64,000 nt of DNA from Naumannella cuiyingiana (GCF_013408305.1 NZ_JACBZS010000001.1:2170001-2234000), one strand, 5' to 3'; shown: positions 50,703 through 61,708, counted from the first letter of the stretch. Notes: generated from the sequence alone by a model not told the origin. A program made the numbers and translations.

Positions 50703-52142
50703 TCAGATCCGACGTCCGTTGATCGGGTGCTCGAGAACCTCGGGCCACGCGCCGCGGATGATGGCGTGGAAGGTCTCCCATTCGGCACGCTGCTTCGTCG
50801 GCACGGACAACAGGGTGCGGATGATTCGACGCGAATTGATCGGGATGACGGTGTCGAAGGCGACGTCGGACTCGATCAGCATGTTCTGCATCCAGCCGCC
50901 CAGGCGGGTCTCCCAGTAGAACATGTCCTGCACCGCGTACTCCTCGGGCACGGCGGCGTAGTCGGAGAAGTGCAACTGGTCGGAGTAGTCGGCGATGACG
51001 GAGGCGTCGACCGACCGCCCCTTGAGCAAGCGGGTCGCCATCCATTCCGCGATCGGTGCGTCGATCGGGAACGCGCCGTAGTAGAAACGGCCGAGCTCGT
51101 AGAGGTTCGACCGCACGTGGATCGCGTCCAGCGGGAACGTCGCCGCGTACTTCACCGACACCTGTCGGCCGTGTTGGCGATGCGTGTTTCTCGCGAAGAT
51201 GGCCGCTTGCGCCTTCGTCGGCCAGGAATCGGACAGGTCCAGGACCCGATGATCGAGCCCGAATCGCGCCGCCAGCTCGGTCGCCACGGTCACGTCACGG
51301 TCCACGTCGGCCTGCATGGTGGGCCGCTCGAGCTGGTAGGTGAACCACGACATCCGCTCCGCCGTGCGTCTGGTCAGTGCCAAGGTGACCCGACTGTCGA
51401 ACCCCGCCGTGAGCGAGGCGACGATCGGCCGTTCCGTGCGGCACAGTTGATCAAGGAACCGGCCCGCTTCGTCCCGCACCTTGTCGGCGGCGTCGTCGAC
51501 CGTGGATGGCGTGTGGGGCACGGGGCCGACCCGCCTCGCCGTCCGGCCGCGGAGCTCCAGTTCCACGTTCGGGCCGAGGCGCCAGACATTCAGCATCTGG
51601 GTGCGCCGTCCCGGCGTGGTCCACACCTTGGGTGAGGTCTCCCGCTGGCCGTAGTAGGAGGGACGCACGTCATCGACGGCTTCGGCGACCAACCGCGGGT
51701 TGCCGCCGGCGACGGGCTCGTGTGCGTGCCAGTAGATCCCGCGCATGGCGACCGCGTCCGACTGGAGCCAGAAGCCGTCCGCGTTCCAGTACGCACAGAC
51801 ATAGCGGCCGTTGAGGCGGTCCAGATGATCATCGAGGCTGCCCGCGTGCCAGGCCGCCGACAGGCGGTCGATCAGGTCGGTCTGATCGGTGAGGTCGGGA
51901 TCGATGGCCAGTCCGAGCAGTGCCATCCCGCGGTCGTGATCTCCTGCGACCCGGACCTCGAGGCACGGATCGTGCCACAAGGCGGCGGGGCCGAGCGCCC
52001 GCTGGACCCAGAACGAGCCGATCGACTTGGACAAGATCGCGGGAGGCCCGAGCGAGAGAACCCAGCTTCGGGCGAAGGGCACCACCCCGCCATGTGCTCC
52101 CGCCACGACTGAGCGGCGTTCAAGCGCATCGTCGTCGCCCAC
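50703..52142 (-). CDS. Orphan asparagine-synthetase-like protein
   Basis: A 479-residue protein. Residues about 35-200 look like a degenerate class II glutaminase half (GRYVCAYWNADGFWLQSDAVAMRG) without the catalytic Cys2. From about 210 there is an Asn_synthase-type AMP-forming domain: PIVASLTAGFDSRVTLALTRR (PP-loop), YQLERPTMQADVDRDVTVATEL, and GLDHRVLDLSD. Members of this group amidate or cyclise peptides and glycans; loss of Cys2 means ammonia, or another amine, rather than glutamine would be used. GTG 52142 is favoured by a -10 box ending 7 bases before it; GTG 52106 is an alternative. It stands alone, with no precursor peptide visible. Confidence 0.75.
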   Translation of the reverse strand: MGDDDALERRSVVAGAHGGVVPFARSWVLSLGPPAILSKSIGSFWVQRALGPAALWHDPCLEVRVAGDHDRGMALLGLAIDPDLTDQTDLIDRLSAAWHAGSLDDHLDRLNGRYVCAYWNADGFWLQSDAVAMRGIYWHAHEPVAGGNPRLVAEAVDDVRPSYYGQRETSPKVWTTPGRRTQMLNVWRLGPNVELELRGRTARRVGPVPHTPSTVDDAADKVRDEAGRFLDQLCRTERPIVASLTAGFDSRVTLALTRRTAERMSWFTYQLERPTMQADVDRDVTVATELAARFGLDHRVLDLSDSWPTKAQAAIFARNTHRQHGRQVSVKYAATFPLDAIHVRSNLYELGRFYYGAFPIDAPIAEWMATRLLKGRSVDASVIADYSDQLHFSDYAAVPEEYAVQDMFYWETRLGGWMQNMLIESDVAFDTVIPINSRRIIRTLLSVPTKQRAEWETFHAIIRGAWPEVLEHPINGRRI

Positions 52143-52149
52143 GGGCAGG

Positions 52150-52155
52150 ATGCTA
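52150..52155 (-). promoter_or_regulatory. Candidate leaderless -10 element of the asparagine-synthetase-like gene
   Basis: Minus-strand TAGCAT ends 7 bases before GTG 52142. Confidence 0.45.
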
Positions 52156-52285
52156 TGCCAGCCCGATCGTTCGGCACACCGTCGCCACGCGGGATAGCTC
52201 CGCGTTTCCCGTGGGCCTCGACGGCGTTGTCCGACTTCGTGATCAGCAGGCGATCGGGTGGACCCGGCGCCGGCCTGTCCCGGCT

Positions 52286-53152
52286 CTACGCACCGCCTGC
52301 GGCCAACCGCTCCGCGGCGTCCACGCAGTTCTTGAACAACATGGCGATGGTGGTCGGGCCGACGCCGCCGATCCGGGGGGTGATCGCGCCGGCCACCTCG
52401 GCGACGGACTCGTCCACATCGGGCAGCAGCCTGCGCCCGGCGTACCGCACTCCGCCGCTGACGACCACCGCACCCGGCCGCACATGCTCGGGCCGGACGA
52501 TCCCCGGCACGCCGACGGCGGCGATCACGATGTCGGCCCGGCGGGTGTGCTCGGCCCAGTCCGGTACGCCGGTGTGCACCACGGTCACCGCCGCATTCGC
52601 CGTCGGCCGCTTCTGCGACAACAGCAGGGCGAGCGGCCGGCCGAGCGTCGTGCCGCGGCCGAGGATGCAGACATCGCGTCCGGAGACCTCGATCCCGTGG
52701 TGGGCGAGCAGGCGCTCGATCCCCGCCGGCGTACACGCGACCATGCCGGGCATGCCGAGCGCGAGCCGGCCCATGTTCACCGGGTGCAGGCCGTCGACGT
52801 CCTTGTCCGGGTCGACGCGCAGCATGGCGGCCTCGAAGTCGATCTGCGGCGGGGTCGGATGTTGGACGAGTACGCCGGTCACCTCGGGGTCCTCGTTCAG
52901 CGCGCGTACCGCATCCTCGACCTCGGCCTGGCTCGCGTCGTCGCCGAGGTGGATGTGCGGGGCGGTCATGCCCAGCTCCTCGGCCTTGTCGATCTTCATC
53001 CGGATGTAGCCGGCCGAGGCGTCGTCCGAACCGACGAGCAGGGTGCCCAGCCCGACCGGATGACCGGCCTCGCGCAGGGCGGCAATGCGGGGGCGGATCT
53101 CGGCGAAGACGGCATCGGCGACGGGGCGGCCGGAAAGCAACTGAGCAGGCAT
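52286..53152 (-). CDS. folD: Methylenetetrahydrofolate dehydrogenase/cyclohydrolase
   Basis: FolD interconverts methylene-, methenyl- and 10-formyl-tetrahydrofolate with NADP. The 288-residue product has YIRMKIDKAEELG (YxxxK active-site pair), a VLVQHPTPPQID loop, DVDGLHPVNMGRLALG, the CTPAGIERLL segment, GRGTTLGRPLALLL (nucleotide binding, where GRSxxVG is more usual) and GGVGPTTIAMLFKN. It is divergent from purU, which acts on the same 10-formyl-THF, so the two control one-carbon flow from a shared 272-base region. A leaderless-type -10 box precedes ATG 53152. Confidence 0.94.
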   Translation of the reverse strand: MPAQLLSGRPVADAVFAEIRPRIAALREAGHPVGLGTLLVGSDDASAGYIRMKIDKAEELGMTAPHIHLGDDASQAEVEDAVRALNEDPEVTGVLVQHPTPPQIDFEAAMLRVDPDKDVDGLHPVNMGRLALGMPGMVACTPAGIERLLAHHGIEVSGRDVCILGRGTTLGRPLALLLSQKRPTANAAVTVVHTGVPDWAEHTRRADIVIAAVGVPGIVRPEHVRPGAVVVSGGVRYAGRRLLPDVDESVAEVAGAITPRIGGVGPTTIAMLFKNCVDAAERLAAGGA

Positions 53153-53159
53153 CGCGGGC

Positions 53160-53165
53160 AGGATA
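53160..53165 (-). promoter_or_regulatory. Leaderless -10 element of folD
   Basis: Minus-strand TATCCT ends 7 bases before ATG 53152. Confidence 0.5.
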
Positions 53166-53348
53166 TCGGGGCCTCGGCGCCCCGGCTCCGCACCATCCTG
53201 ACTCTCGCGGACCGGCCGGCCGATCGATCCCGCGCCACCGCGCGGTCGCAGGCCGCGGGAAGGCGCGCGAGCGCCAGATTGGTGCGCCGCGACCGCGACG
53301 ATCGACCCCGCATCGCGGACCTGTTCGCCCCGCGCCGGCCCGGGCGCC

Positions 53349-53354
53349 TACGAT
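53349..53354 (+). promoter_or_regulatory. Candidate -10 element of purU
   Basis: TACGAT lies 70 bases before the purU start, in the shared folD-purU intergenic region. No riboswitch-like structure was recognised in the 272-base gap. Confidence 0.35.
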
Positions 53355-53390
53355 CCGAGCGACCCGCCGATCCGGACGCCGGGCGCACGA

Positions 53391-53415
53391 GACGAACAAG
53401 ACGAACAAGACGAAG
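53391..53415 (+). repeat. Short tandem repeat in the purU leader
   Basis: GACGAACAA occurs twice in tandem, followed by GACGAAG, ending ten bases before the purU ATG. Confidence 0.8.
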
Positions 53416-53424
53416 GGCACGGGC

Positions 53425-54303
53425 ATGGCAGGGGAGACCGCGGGCGCCGAGCAGGTCGACCACGCGCGGCTGGTCGTCTCCGGCGACGACCGGGCGGGCA
53501 TCGTCGCGGCCGTCTCCGGCCTGATCACCGAGCTGGGCGGCAACATCGTCGCGCTGCACCAGGCGAGCTCGGACCGCTCGGGCGGCCGGTTCTTCCAGCG
53601 GACGGTGTTCTACCTGCCCGAGCTGGCCCGGCGCCGCGACGAGGTGGCCGACGCGATCGAGCGGCGCATCGTCGGCGGCCTCGGCATGCAGGCACGGCTC
53701 GTCGATGCCGGCGAACGCAAGCGCGTGGCGATCTTCGCCTCGAAGTCCGATCATTGCCTGCTGGACCTGCTCTGGCGCCAGCGCCGCGGCGAGATCGAGA
53801 TGACCGTCCCGCTGGTGATCTCCAACCACCCCGATCTCGGCGACGACGTCCGCGGCTTCGGCATCCCCTTCGTGCATGTCCCGGTGGGCGGCGACAAGGC
53901 GGCCGCCGAGGCCGAACACCTCCGGCTGCTCGACGGCCAGGTGGACCTCGTGGTGCTGGCCCGCTACATGCAGATCCTGTCCGGCGACTTCCTGGAGCGC
54001 GTCGGCGTACCCGTGATCAACATCCACCACTCCTTCCTGCCGGCGTTCGTCGGCGCCAATCCCTACCAACGGGCCAAGGAGCGCGGCGTGAAGTTGATCG
54101 GCGCCACGGCGCACTACGTCACCGAGGACCTCGACGAGGGCCCGATCATCGAGCAGGACGTGGTACGCGCCTCGCACGAGGACACGGTTGCCGACCTGCG
54201 GCGCAAGGGCGCCGGGGTGGAGCGCTCCGTGCTGTCCCGCGCGGTCACCTGGCACTGCCAGGACCGGGTTTTCCGCGACGGCAACAGCACCGTCGTGCTC
54301 TGA
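53425..54303 (+). CDS. purU: Formyltetrahydrofolate deformylase
   Basis: PurU hydrolyses 10-formyl-THF to formate and THF. The 292-residue product has an N-terminal ACT domain (RLVVSGDDRAGIVAAVSGLI, about residues 15-90) and a formyltransferase-fold catalytic domain with ISNHPDL, VLARYMQILSGDF, INIHHSFLPAFVGANPY (catalytic His and Asn region) and GATAHYVTEDLDEGPIIEQD (catalytic Asp). The ACT domain probably senses methionine or glycine as in the E. coli enzyme; that is from the family. A GAAGGG stretch precedes the ATG. Confidence 0.95.
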   Translation: MAGETAGAEQVDHARLVVSGDDRAGIVAAVSGLITELGGNIVALHQASSDRSGGRFFQRTVFYLPELARRRDEVADAIERRIVGGLGMQARLVDAGERKRVAIFASKSDHCLLDLLWRQRRGEIEMTVPLVISNHPDLGDDVRGFGIPFVHVPVGGDKAAAEAEHLRLLDGQVDLVVLARYMQILSGDFLERVGVPVINIHHSFLPAFVGANPYQRAKERGVKLIGATAHYVTEDLDEGPIIEQDVVRASHEDTVADLRRKGAGVERSVLSRAVTWHCQDRVFRDGNSTVVL

Positions 54304-56216
<1,913 letters not shown>

Positions 56217-56218
56217 TC

Positions 56219-57373
56219 ATGGTCGCCCGGCTGATCCACTCCCCGGATCTGGAGCGCTACCACTTCGGTCCGGACCATCCGATGGGGCCGGGCCGGGTCC
56301 AGCTCACCCTGGCGCTCGCCCGCGAGCTCGGCATCCTTGATCAACTCCAGGTGGCGCCGGAGCCGGCCGCGAACGAGGATCTATTGCGTGCGGTGCACGA
56401 CGAGCTCTACATCGCCGCGGTGAAGGCGGATCGGACCTCGACGATCTTCGGGATCGGTACGCCGGACAACCCGCTCGTGGTCGGGATGCACGACATCGCC
56501 GCCGGGATCAGCGCCGCGACCACCGAGGCGGCGCGCGCGGTCTGGAGCGGCGAGGTCGCGCGCGGGATCAACATCGCGGGCGGACATCACCACGCGATGC
56601 CGATGGGCACCAGCGGGTTCTGCGTCTACAACGACATCGCCGTGGCGATCCGCTGGCTGCAGTCGGCCGGTGCGAAGAAGATCGCCTATGTCGACGTCGA
56701 CGCCCACCACGGCGACGGGGTGCAGGCGATCTTCTACGACGACCCGAGTGTGCTGACCGTCAGCCTGCACGAGTCCCCGGCGTACCTCTTCCCCGGCACG
56801 GGCTACCCGACCGAGACCGGCGGTTCGGGCGCCGAGGGGTCGGCGGTGAACGTGGCGCTGCCGCCGGGGGTGGGCGATGCCGGTTGGCTCCGGGCCTTCG
56901 AGGCGGTCGTGCCGCCGGTGCTGGAGGCCTTCGCGCCCGACATCCTGATCACCCAGCACGGCTGCGACTCCCACGCCGCCGATCCGCTGACCGATCTGCA
57001 GCTCACCCTGGGCGGCCAGGTGGCCAGTTATCGGCGGCTGGCCGAACTGGCCGAGCGGTACGCCCACGGAAGGTGGGTGATCACCGGCGGCGGCGGGTAC
57101 GCGATGCCGTGGGTGCTGCCGCAGGCCTGGGCCCAACTGCTCGGGGTGGCCGCCGACGTCGAGGTGGACCCGGCGACGCCGCTGCCGAGCGGCTGGCTGC
57201 CCGAGGATTGGCGCGAGCGCTCCGGCCCGCCGCCGGCGACCGTCGGCGATCCGGCGCCGGAGTTCACCCCGATCACCGAGGGGCTGGACCCGTCGAGCCG
57301 GGTCGATCAGGCGATCCTGGCGACCCGCCGAGCGGTCTTCCCGGAGCTCGGCCTGGACCCGGACGTCTTCTGA
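56219..57373 (+). CDS. acuC: Acetoin utilization protein AcuC (class I/II histone-deacetylase fold)
   Basis: A 384-residue zinc-dependent deacetylase-like protein. The signature residues are HHHAMPMGTSGFCVYND, the charge relay and ligand set VDVDAHHGDGVQAIF (Asp, His), LHESPAYLFPGTG, and TQHGCDSHAADPLTDL, plus GGGGYAM near the C-terminus. AcuC proteins deacetylate acetyl-CoA synthetase in Bacillus. No acs or acuA gene is nearby, so the target is unknown. ATG 56219 lies two bases after the proC stop, so it belongs to the asd-proC-acuC operon. Confidence 0.93.
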   Translation: MVARLIHSPDLERYHFGPDHPMGPGRVQLTLALARELGILDQLQVAPEPAANEDLLRAVHDELYIAAVKADRTSTIFGIGTPDNPLVVGMHDIAAGISAATTEAARAVWSGEVARGINIAGGHHHAMPMGTSGFCVYNDIAVAIRWLQSAGAKKIAYVDVDAHHGDGVQAIFYDDPSVLTVSLHESPAYLFPGTGYPTETGGSGAEGSAVNVALPPGVGDAGWLRAFEAVVPPVLEAFAPDILITQHGCDSHAADPLTDLQLTLGGQVASYRRLAELAERYAHGRWVITGGGGYAMPWVLPQAWAQLLGVAADVEVDPATPLPSGWLPEDWRERSGPPPATVGDPAPEFTPITEGLDPSSRVDQAILATRRAVFPELGLDPDVF

Positions 57374-57441
57374 ATCGCGCAGACACGCCGGTTCGTGACG
57401 AATCTGTGATCTTTCCTCTTCCATCTGTTCACACGGGCCAC

Positions 57442-57447
57442 TAGGCT
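57442..57447 (+). promoter_or_regulatory. Candidate -10 element of the BldC-like gene
   Basis: TAGGCT lies 83 bases before ATG 57531. The leader between them contains a good SD (GGGGGAG). Confidence 0.4.
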
Positions 57448-57530
57448 CACGCCTGCAGACCGAGTCGTTCCGGCTCTGCCCGCCTTGCACGACGAGCATG
57501 CAATCCGGACCACGCACCCAGGGGGAGCCG

Positions 57531-57737
57531 ATGACTGACCGTGAGCCCGTGAGTGGCATCAATGCCAAGTTCCTCACGGTGGCCGAGGTCGCATCGCTGA
57601 TGCGGGTCTCGAAGATGTCGGTCTACCGGATGATCCATGCGGGCGAGCTCGAGGCGGTCCGCTTCGGCCGCAACTTCCGGGTCCCCGAGACGGCGGTCGA
57701 CGCCTACCTGCGCGGCGCGTACTACGACGTCGGCTGA
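57531..57737 (+). CDS. BldC-like helix-turn-helix protein
   Basis: A 68-residue MerR/excisionase-type DNA-binding protein: FLTVAEVASLMRVSKMSVYR is the helix-turn-helix and MIHAGELEAVRFGRNFRVPE the wing. Its size matches BldC, but it lacks BldC's C-terminal extension and its wing sequence matches the sister group found next to bS22 in many actinobacteria (Rv0500A position). ATG 57531 follows GGGGGAG. Its last 16 bases overlap the 3' end of the convergent EamA gene. Targets are unknown. Confidence 0.9.
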   Translation: MTDREPVSGINAKFLTVAEVASLMRVSKMSVYRMIHAGELEAVRFGRNFRVPETAVDAYLRGAYYDVG

Positions 57738-58672
57738 ACGTCGACCGGAGTCTCGCGCGCCCGCGGTTCCGCGAGGCGGACCAGTAACACGCCCACGATG
57801 ATCACGACCCCGCCCGCGAGCTGGGTCGGGCGCAGCGACTGACCGAGTAGCAACCACGCCCACGCCGCCGCGAACAGCACCTCCGTCAGCCCGACGAACG
57901 ACGCGAGCCGCGAGCCGAGGTGCCGGGTGGCGATGATCCCGGTCAGGTACGCCAGCGCCGTCGCGAGCAGGCCGAGCCCGAGCACGGACACGGGGGCCGG
58001 AACGGTGGTGTCTGCGATCGTCACCGGGTCCAGTGAGGCACGCATCGGCAGCAGCCCGAGCGCGCCGACGAGGCCGACGCCGGCGGCGCCGACGAGCAGC
58101 CCGCCCGCGGCCAGCGTCAGCGGGGGCAGCTCGACCGGGCTGTCGGCCGAGATCACGAAGTAGGCGCCCAGGCAGGCCGCCGCGCCGAGCCCGAAGAGCA
58201 CCCCGAGCGGGTCCACGCGTACCTCACCGAACACGTCGATCACTCCGAGCAGGCCGGCGATCGCGAGCAGCGTGCCCACGCCGACCAGCACGCCCGGCCG
58301 GACCCGCGTCGTCGCCCAGGTCCACCCGACGACCAGCACCGGTGCCAGGTACTCGATCAGCAGCGCGATGCCCACGGGCAGCCGGGTGATCGCCAGGAAG
58401 AACAGCAACTGGGTGCCGGCACAGGCGATCAGGCCGAAGGCGGCGATCGTCCGCCAGTGCCGGGTCAGGGTGGCGTACCGGCCGCGGAGCTGCCAGGCCG
58501 CGATCGGAGCCAGCAGCAGGCCGCCGAGCGCCAGCCGGACGGTCGTCGTGGCGGCGGGCGTCCAGCCGGCCTCCATCAGCGCGGAGGCGAAGCTGCCCGC
58601 GGTGCCGAAGCCGGCCGCCGAGACCAGGGCCACGACCAGCCAGGTCGCGGGGTGTGGGGACGCCGCACGCAT
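57722..58672 (-). CDS. EamA family transporter
   Basis: A 316-residue protein with ten hydrophobic segments forming two EamA repeats. The first repeat ends VGIALLIEYLAPVLVVGWTW, the second LASFVGLTEVLFAAAWAWLLLGQ, both with the Glu/Pro pattern of drug/metabolite transporters. ATG 58672 has GAGGTG just upstream and is preferred to a start 39 bases earlier. It interrupts the otherwise plus-strand HTH-bS22 block and its end is antisense to the last 16 bases of the BldC-like gene. Substrate is unknown. Confidence 0.82.
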   Translation of the reverse strand: MRAASPHPATWLVVALVSAAGFGTAGSFASALMEAGWTPAATTTVRLALGGLLLAPIAAWQLRGRYATLTRHWRTIAAFGLIACAGTQLLFFLAITRLPVGIALLIEYLAPVLVVGWTWATTRVRPGVLVGVGTLLAIAGLLGVIDVFGEVRVDPLGVLFGLGAAACLGAYFVISADSPVELPPLTLAAGGLLVGAAGVGLVGALGLLPMRASLDPVTIADTTVPAPVSVLGLGLLATALAYLTGIIATRHLGSRLASFVGLTEVLFAAAWAWLLLGQSLRPTQLAGGVVIIVGVLLVRLAEPRARETPVDVQPTS

Positions 58673-58808
58673 GGTCACCTCGTCTCGTTCGGGGCCGGAT
58701 GTCAGGAGCAAAACCGTTGTTGACTGCTAACGCTAGGCGGCCGCCGGTCATGAGTCAATGGGCGGGTTGCCCCTGTCGCCGGGTACGCTGGGGCGGCGAG
58801 GAGGACCG

Positions 58809-59351
58809 ATGACATTCGCCCACGACACGATGCTCGCGCTGCGGGCCGGCGCGGCGCTGGTCAACTCCGCCGAACCGCCGGACACGCTGACCGACCTCGA
58901 CGACCTGGACGCCTTCCTGGCCCAGCACCCGTTCACCGGTCGGCGCGACGCCACCGACGCCGAACTGCGCGAGGTCCGCGCGCTGCGACCCGTGCTGCGC
59001 GGATTCTGGGTCGACGACGAGGAGCTGCTGGTCGAGCGGGTCAACGCCGTGCTGGCCGAGTACGCCGCGCTCCCGCAACTGACCCGCCACGACGGATTCG
59101 GCTGGCACATCCACGCCACCGCCGCCGATCGCCCCCTGGCCGCCCGGATCGCCGTGGAACTTGCCATGGCAATGACCGATGTGTTGCGTGCCGGCGAGCG
59201 GGACCGGCTCGGATTCTGCGCCGCCGATGACTGCTCCGGCGTGGTCGCCGACCTGTCCCGCAACCGGTCGCGACGCTACTGCGAGAGCGGTTGCGGCAAC
59301 CGGGTCAATGTCGCCGCCTATCGCGCGCGACGCTCCGCCGCGGCCGGCTGA
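58809..59351 (+). CDS. CGNR zinc finger / ABATE domain protein
   Basis: A 180-residue stress-associated transcription factor candidate. The N-terminal ABATE domain (about residues 10-120) is alpha-helical, and the C-terminal CGNR treble-clef reads [19 protein letters not shown] and [19 protein letters not shown], giving four Cys and the CGNR tetrad. GGAGGA precedes ATG 58809. It is divergent from EamA over 136 bases and sits between the HTH and bS22 genes. Its ligand and targets are not deducible. Confidence 0.9.
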   Translation: MTFAHDTMLALRAGAALVNSAEPPDTLTDLDDLDAFLAQHPFTGRRDATDAELREVRALRPVLRGFWVDDEELLVERVNAVLAEYAALPQLTRHDGFGWHIHATAADRPLAARIAVELAMAMTDVLRAGERDRLGFCAADDCSGVVADLSRNRSRRYCESGCGNRVNVAAYRARRSAAAG

Positions 59352-59523
59352 GAGCGGCCCGCGATTGGGCGATCCGCGCCGGGCGCGGGTACGCTTGCGC
59401 ATCGGCCGGTCGGCGCCGACGCCCGGGGCACCCCGGCGCGAGGCACCGGCAGCCGACACCGACCCTGCGGCGCGCGCCGATCCCGGCGTACCCCGCACAT
59501 CGAAGATACGAAAGAGGCTCCAC

Positions 59524-59625
59524 GTGGGTTCTGTGATCAAGAAGCGCCGCAAGCGGATGGCGAAGAAGAAGCACCGCAAGCTGCTCAAGCGCACCCGCAT
59601 CCAGCGCCGCCGCGCCGGCAAGTAA
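59524..59625 (+). CDS. Small ribosomal protein bS22 (AURKAIP1/COX24 domain)
   Basis: A 33-residue, extremely basic protein, [20 protein letters not shown] and then [13 protein letters not shown], that matches the actinobacterial bS22 family of small-subunit ribosomal proteins (Rv0500B). GTG 59524 is chosen because AGAGG lies upstream and the family begins at this point. It is too short for many gene callers. TACGCT at about 59391-59396 could be its -10. The SDR-like gene starts 19 bases downstream. Confidence 0.88.
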
Positions 59626-59644
59626 CTCCCCCTCGCGGGCGGCC

Positions 59645-60682
59645 ATGTCGCGGGTAGTCCTGGTCACCGGAGTCGCGCGTCCCGCCGCGCTGGCCTGCGC
59701 GCGCGCCCTGTCGCGGCTGCCCGATGTCGAGGTGATCGGCGCCGATCTGGCCGCACCCGCGGGCCCTGCCCGGGAGATCCGGACGATTCGCGTCGACATC
59801 CGCAGCCCCGCCATGCGGCGGGTGCTGGCCGCCAACGATGTCGACACCCTGGTGCACCTGGCCACGGCCGACGGCTCGACGGGCCACGGCCATGTCGGCG
59901 GCGGCCAGCGCGCGGCCGTCAAGGAGGCCAATGTCATCGGCGCGATGCAGTTGCTCGCCGCCGCGCACCGCGCGCCGAGCATCCGGCGCGTCGTGCTGGC
60001 CTCGAGCCCCGAGGTGTACCCGGCCGGGCCGCTCGCCCCGGCCGTCTTCACCGAGAACCTCGCCGGGGCAGCCGGCGCCCGCTCGGGCGGGATGCCGATC
60101 CCGTCGGCCCGGGTACGCCTGAGCGCACACGGGCGCGATGCGTTGGAGATCGAGTCCTATGCCCGTGATCTTGCTCAGCGGCGCAGCGATGTGGCGCTGA
60201 CCATCCTGCGTCCCGCGCCCCTGATCGGGGCCGGTGTGCGTACGGCGCTGACCGACCATCTGACCCAGGCCACGGTGCCGAGCGTGGCGGGATTCGAGCC
60301 GAGGCTGCAGTTCCTCCATCCGGTCGACGCGCAGCGGGCTTTTGATCTTGCCGTGCGCGGCGAGCTGGACGGCGTCTACAACGTGGCACCCGACGACGTG
60401 ATCACGCTCGGCCAGGCGTTGATCATTCTCGGCCGGCGGGATCTTGCCCTGCCCGGGCCGCTGGCCCCACTGGCGGCCGGGATCGGACGCCGGCTCGGGT
60501 TGACCTGCAGCACTGCGGCCCAGGTGCAGGCACTCGCCAGCCCCGCCGTGTTGGACTCGGCCGCGCTCCGGGCGGCAGGTTGGCGACCGCGCTACAGCTC
60601 TCGCGAGGCCGTCGCCGATTTCGCCCGGGCGGCGGGGCGGACGCGCCGGCCGGGCGCGTGGAACGATGGGGGCCATGGCTGA
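59645..60682 (+). CDS. SDR-like NAD-dependent epimerase family protein
   Basis: The 345-residue product has a Rossmann start (VVLVTGVARPAALACARAL) in which the second Gly of TGxxGxxG is missing. It continues with RVDIRSPAMRRVLAANDVDTLVHLA, VVLASSPEVYP and LTILRPAPLIGAG. The catalytic YxxxK is absent; the aligned region reads GRDALEIESYARDL. The same loss is seen in the mycobacterial neighbour protein Rv0501, so it is a family trait. It may bind NAD(P) and a nucleotide sugar without epimerase activity. It overlaps the acyltransferase gene. Confidence 0.82.
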   Translation: MSRVVLVTGVARPAALACARALSRLPDVEVIGADLAAPAGPAREIRTIRVDIRSPAMRRVLAANDVDTLVHLATADGSTGHGHVGGGQRAAVKEANVIGAMQLLAAAHRAPSIRRVVLASSPEVYPAGPLAPAVFTENLAGAAGARSGGMPIPSARVRLSAHGRDALEIESYARDLAQRRSDVALTILRPAPLIGAGVRTALTDHLTQATVPSVAGFEPRLQFLHPVDAQRAFDLAVRGELDGVYNVAPDDVITLGQALIILGRRDLALPGPLAPLAAGIGRRLGLTCSTAAQVQALASPAVLDSAALRAAGWRPRYSSREAVADFARAAGRTRRPGAWNDGGHG

Positions 60683-61691
60683 GCGCGACGGCACCCGGCC
60701 GGTCGACGAACCGGGCGACCTCGGAGAGCTGGTGGTCGATCTGGTCCGTGCGGGGCAGCGGCTCGCCGAACACGTCGCCGACCATCCGCCGGCCGAGTTG
60801 GCCCGGCTGGGCGACGACCCGCTCGGGGTGGTCGCCGCGATCGCCACGCAGCTCGGCGTGCAGTGGGAGCGGTCGCGGGAGGACCTGCTGGCCTTCGCGC
60901 GTACCCGGATGTCCGGCGACTATTCGGTCGACACCTTCGGTTTCGACCCGGAGTTCACCGAGCAGTTCTTCTTGCCCATGCTGCGGCCGCTGGTCGAGAA
61001 GTGGTTCCGGGTCGAGGTGCGCGGGCTGGACCGGTTGCCGCGCGACGGCTCCGCGCTGCTGGTCGCCAATCACGCCGGAGCGCTGCCGCTGGACGCGCTC
61101 GTCCTGCATTCGGTGGTGCACGACGCGATCGGGCGACATCCGCGGGTGCTGGCCGCTGACCTGGTGTTCAGCACCCCGTTCAGCCACGACTTCGCCCGTC
61201 GGATCGGCGCGACCGTGGCCTGCCAGCCCGATGCCACCCGGTTGCTCGAGACGGGCGAGCTGGTCAGCGTCTTCCCGGAGGGATTCAAGGGACTCGGCAA
61301 GCCGTACGCCGATCGCTATCGGCTGCGGCGGTTCGGGCGCGGCGGGTTCGTGGCGACGGCCATGCGTACCCGCTCACCGATCGTGCCCGTCTCGATCGTC
61401 GGCTCCGAGGAGATCTATCCGATGATCACCGGCGCGCCGGCCCTGGCGCGCGCCTTCGGGTTGCCCTATCTGCCGGTCACCCCGTTCTTCCCGTGGCTCG
61501 GGGTGCTCGGGATGATCCCGTTGCCGTCGAAGTGGATCATCGAGTTCGGTGAACCGCTCCCGGGCGATGCCTTCGATCCGGCCGACGCCGACGACCCGTC
61601 GACCGTGTTCGAGACCACCGATCGGGTGCGGGAGCTGGTGCAGAGCCGGCTGCACGTCCTGCTCGCCGAACGCGGGAACCCCTTCACCTGA
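60675..61691 (+). CDS. Lysophospholipid acyltransferase family protein (PlsC-like)
   Basis: A 338-residue acyltransferase. The catalytic block is NHAGALPLDA (a HxxxxxD variant of HX4D, typical of this actinobacterial branch) and FPEGFKGLGKPY, with VPVSIVGSEEIYPMI later. The first 90 residues are acidic and helical. ATG 60675 lies inside the preceding stop region; ATG 60666 nine bases upstream is equally possible. Rv0502 has the same place in Mycobacterium, following the epimerase. Acceptor and acyl donor are unknown. Confidence 0.85.
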   Translation: MAERDGTRPVDEPGDLGELVVDLVRAGQRLAEHVADHPPAELARLGDDPLGVVAAIATQLGVQWERSREDLLAFARTRMSGDYSVDTFGFDPEFTEQFFLPMLRPLVEKWFRVEVRGLDRLPRDGSALLVANHAGALPLDALVLHSVVHDAIGRHPRVLAADLVFSTPFSHDFARRIGATVACQPDATRLLETGELVSVFPEGFKGLGKPYADRYRLRRFGRGGFVATAMRTRSPIVPVSIVGSEEIYPMITGAPALARAFGLPYLPVTPFFPWLGVLGMIPLPSKWIIEFGEPLPGDAFDPADADDPSTVFETTDRVRELVQSRLHVLLAERGNPFT

Positions 61692-61708
61692 CCCGGCGGC
61701 GCCCGGCG

